Part shown: positions 13,480 to 15,182 of the stretch, one piece after another
How the letters are laid out: the number at the start of each line of letters is the position of its first letter
Numbering within the stretch: the first letter of the stretch is position 1
NCBI GenBank assembly: GCA_024643585.1
Contig: JAHEMP010000002.1
Coordinates: 1 to 15,182 of the forward strand
Direction of reading: 5' to 3'
DNA: 15,182 nt
Source of the DNA: Crocinitomicaceae bacterium
Lineage (GTDB): Bacteria; Bacteroidota; Bacteroidia; Flavobacteriales_D; Crocinitomicaceae
Notes under the pieces: model-generated
Database searches by the model: none
What the model saw: only the letters and a program-made list of their open reading frames with translations
Told to the model about the DNA's origin: nothing
Program-made: the position numbers and the translations under genes

Positions 13480-14937
13480 TTACAATTCTTTACGTAAACG
13501 CGCTACGGGGATATTCAATTGCTCGCGGTATTTAGCTACGGTTCGTCTAGCAATGTTGTATCCTTTCTCCTTCAAAATTGCTGTCAATTTTTCATCCGTC
13601 AATGGCTTTTTCTTAGCTTCTACGGCAATGGCTTCCGATAAAATTTTCTTGACTTCTCGGGTAGAAACTTCCTCGCCACTATCGGTTGAAAGTGATTCCG
13701 AAAAGAAATATTTGAGCGAGTAAATCCCGTAATTGGTTTGTACAAATTTGCTATTGGCTACACGAGAAATCGTACTAATGTCGAGATTAACAATTTCCGC
13801 AATGTCTTTTAAAATCATTGGCTTCATGTTGGTTTCGTCACCGGTCAAGAAAAATTCTCTTTGATAATTCATGATGGCTGTCATCGTACCCAATAGTGTA
13901 TTTTGTCTTTGTTTTATAGCGTCAATAAACCACTTTGCTCCATCTAATTTTTGTTTGACAAAAGTTAGTGCATCCTTTTCTGATTTCGATGTTTTAGCGC
14001 CTTCAGAATAAGTGCGTAGCATTTGCTCGTATCCACGTGAGACTTTCAAATCTGGCGCGTTTCTGCCGTTTATTGACAATTCTAATTTTCCCTCAAACTC
14101 AGTGATCATGAAATCGGGAATAATTTGTTGCATATTTTTGGATGATTCTTTCATTGAACCACCTGGCTTCGGATTTAATTTGATAATCTCCGCAATTGCT
14201 TCTTTTAAATCCTCGTCCTCAATCTCAAGTTTGGCTTGGATTTTATCGTAGTGTTTCTTGGTGAATTCTTCGAAGTAATCCTGCAGTATTTTTTTTGCCG
14301 TGAATTTGGTGATATCACCATCCTGCTTGCGCTCAATTTGAATCAACAAGCATTCTTTCAAGTCGCGCGCGCCGACCCCTGCAGGGTCTAATTCTTGAAT
14401 TAATTTTAAGATTTTTAGAACTTCAGCTTCGTTGGATTCTATGTTGGCGGAAAATGCTAAATCATCTACTAAAGCATCAACATCTCTATTCAAATAACCC
14501 GATTCATCAAGATTTCCAATAATCGTATCGGCAATCATGAACTCTTTGTCGTCTAAATCTAATAAATGAAGTTGCTCGGTTAACCTTTCTTGAAAAGATT
14601 GACCGGATGACAGAGGTATAACGCGTTCTTCGTCGTCTTTGCTATGATTGGAGGCCGAAGTCTTGTAGTCTGGACTATCGTCGTCTAGGTAATCGGAAAT
14701 ATCGAAATCGTCGTCGTCGTTTTCTTGCTTTTCTTTTTCTTGATCTTCGTAATCGTCGTCTCTATCGTCTTCATCGATTTCTTCTGCCCCTTCTTCCAAA
14801 GCTGGATTTTCTTCAATCTCTTGCTTTATTCGTTGATCCAATTCCATAGTTGGCACCTGCAATAATTTCATTAATTGAATTTGTTGCGGTGAGAGTCTTT
14901 GTTCAAGTCTCTGTTGGAATTGTTGTTTAAGTGCCAT
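13480..14937 (-). CDS. rpoN: RNA polymerase sigma-54 factor RpoN
   Basis: Directs RNA polymerase to -24/-12 promoters and needs an AAA+ activator to open DNA. Region I (about 1-47) is rich in Gln and Leu (QQIQLMKLLQVPTMEL) and is the activator-responsive part. Region II (about 48-90) is an acidic linker with 26 Asp/Glu of 43 residues, partly encoded by a run of four TCG triplets on the plus strand (14708-14719). A core-binding domain follows. A helix-turn-helix lies near 376-397 (LKDIAEIVNLDISTISRVA), and the RpoN box ARRTVAKYRE is at 463-472, which contacts the -24 element. At 485 residues it is full length. It sits 55 nt downstream of asnS and three bases upstream of the PAP2-like gene. No sigma-54 activator or obvious -24/-12 promoter is in the window. 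Confidence 0.97.
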   Translation of the reverse strand: MALKQQFQQRLEQRLSPQQIQLMKLLQVPTMELDQRIKQEIEENPALEEGAEEIDEDDRDDDYEDQEKEKQENDDDDFDISDYLDDDSPDYKTSASNHSKDDEERVIPLSSGQSFQERLTEQLHLLDLDDKEFMIADTIIGNLDESGYLNRDVDALVDDLAFSANIESNEAEVLKILKLIQELDPAGVGARDLKECLLIQIERKQDGDITKFTAKKILQDYFEEFTKKHYDKIQAKLEIEDEDLKEAIAEIIKLNPKPGGSMKESSKNMQQIIPDFMITEFEGKLELSINGRNAPDLKVSRGYEQMLRTYSEGAKTSKSEKDALTFVKQKLDGAKWFIDAIKQRQNTLLGTMTAIMNYQREFFLTGDETNMKPMILKDIAEIVNLDISTISRVANSKFVQTNYGIYSLKYFFSESLSTDSGEEVSTREVKKILSEAIAVEAKKKPLTDEKLTAILKEKGYNIARRTVAKYREQLNIPVARLRKEL

Positions 14938-14992
14938 GTTGAAATTTAATGAATGTAAAGTACAAAAAAATCAGAAAATTAAAGTCGAAAAT

Positions 14993-15182
14993 TTAAAATT
15001 CAGCGTTTTGTGGCGTGCGAGGAAAAGGAATAACGTCGCGAATATTTGTCATACCCGTAACGAACATTATCATTCGCTCAAACCCTAAACCAAATCCAGC
15101 GTGAGGCACGGTCCCAAATTTTCGGGTGTCCAAATACCACCACAAATCGGATTCGTGGATTCCGAAATCTGCACATTTTTGT
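14993..15182 (-). CDS. asnS: Asparaginyl-tRNA synthetase, C-terminal 62 residues
   Basis: This is the C-terminal end of a class II aminoacyl-tRNA synthetase; the 5' part lies beyond the right edge. Translation gives WWYLDTRKFGTVPHAGFGLG, followed by FERMIMFVTGMTNIRDVIPF and a PRTPQNAEF ending before TAA at 14995-14993. The GFGLGFER segment is class II motif 3, whose arginine binds ATP, and the IRDVIPFPRTP tail is diagnostic for AsnRS. It charges tRNA-Asn with asparagine. It is upstream of rpoN on the same strand, an order that recurs in Bacteroidota, so the two are probably co-transcribed. Confidence 0.95.
   Translation of the reverse strand, partial: QKCADFGIHESDLWWYLDTRKFGTVPHAGFGLGFERMIMFVTGMTNIRDVIPFPRTPQNAEF

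Noticed and set aside
14708..14719. Four TCG triplets in a row, a possible microsatellite
   Set aside because: They simply encode part of the Asp-rich region II linker of sigma-54; too short to call a variable repeat.
14851..14866. TGGCAC on the plus strand, resembling a sigma-54 -24 element, inside rpoN itself
   Set aside because: The TTGC element is not present at the required spacing, and the site is inside the coding sequence facing the wrong way for rpoN.
1..15182. Mobile element, defence island, CRISPR or RNA genes
   Set aside because: No transposase, integrase, nuclease, repeat array, tRNA-like fold or long unexplained gap was seen; coding density and style are even across the window.

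Overview
The window looks like ordinary core chromosome of a member of the Bacteroidota, most likely a flavobacterium-like organism (order Flavobacteriales). The evidence is AT-rich DNA, near absence of Shine-Dalgarno sequences, a flavobacterial promoter of the TTG-N17-TAnnTTTG type, and gene groups typical of that phylum: TPR protein / DUF4292 lipoprotein / EnvC-like M23 protein, and asnS / rpoN. The placement rests on gene content and motifs read by eye, not on a search. I see no transposase, integrase, CRISPR array, tRNA, rRNA or phage gene, and no non-coding stretch longer than about 120 bases.

Left block (1-2941, plus strand): the 3' part of a TPR-repeat gene, a DUF4292 lipoprotein gene with a possible LolB-like fold, and an EnvC-like coiled-coil/LytM gene. 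Both junctions are 17-nt overlaps, so the three genes are probably translationally coupled. The LytM domain has lost two residues needed for zinc peptidase activity, so it probably regulates cell-wall hydrolysis rather than performing it.

Second block (2942-4858, minus strand): from a clear promoter at 4831-4858 come a RidA-family protein of the 2-aminomuconate deaminase type, a two-helix membrane protein with TPR-like repeats, and an RlmI-like SAM-dependent methyltransferase that must use a non-ATG start. The methyltransferase and the EnvC-like gene converge with directly adjacent stop codons.

Third block (4871-11930, plus strand): a six-gene run. It opens with three unrecognised or poorly characterised envelope proteins: a lipoprotein, a large secreted protein resembling DUF4836 proteins with a very acidic insert, and a smaller membrane-anchored paralogue of it. 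It continues with bifunctional phosphoglucose/phosphomannose isomerase, lipoate biosynthesis octanoyltransferase LipB and a membrane-anchored class C beta-lactamase-fold serine hydrolase. It ends at a perfect 12-bp hairpin terminator that probably works in both directions.

Right block (11949-15182, minus strand): read in the direction of transcription it holds the C-terminus of asparaginyl-tRNA synthetase, sigma-54 (RpoN), a PAP2-like membrane protein with altered motifs, and an M48 metalloprotease lipoprotein. The best candidate for something undescribed is the three-gene envelope set at 4933-8918. The rest is housekeeping with some informative details.
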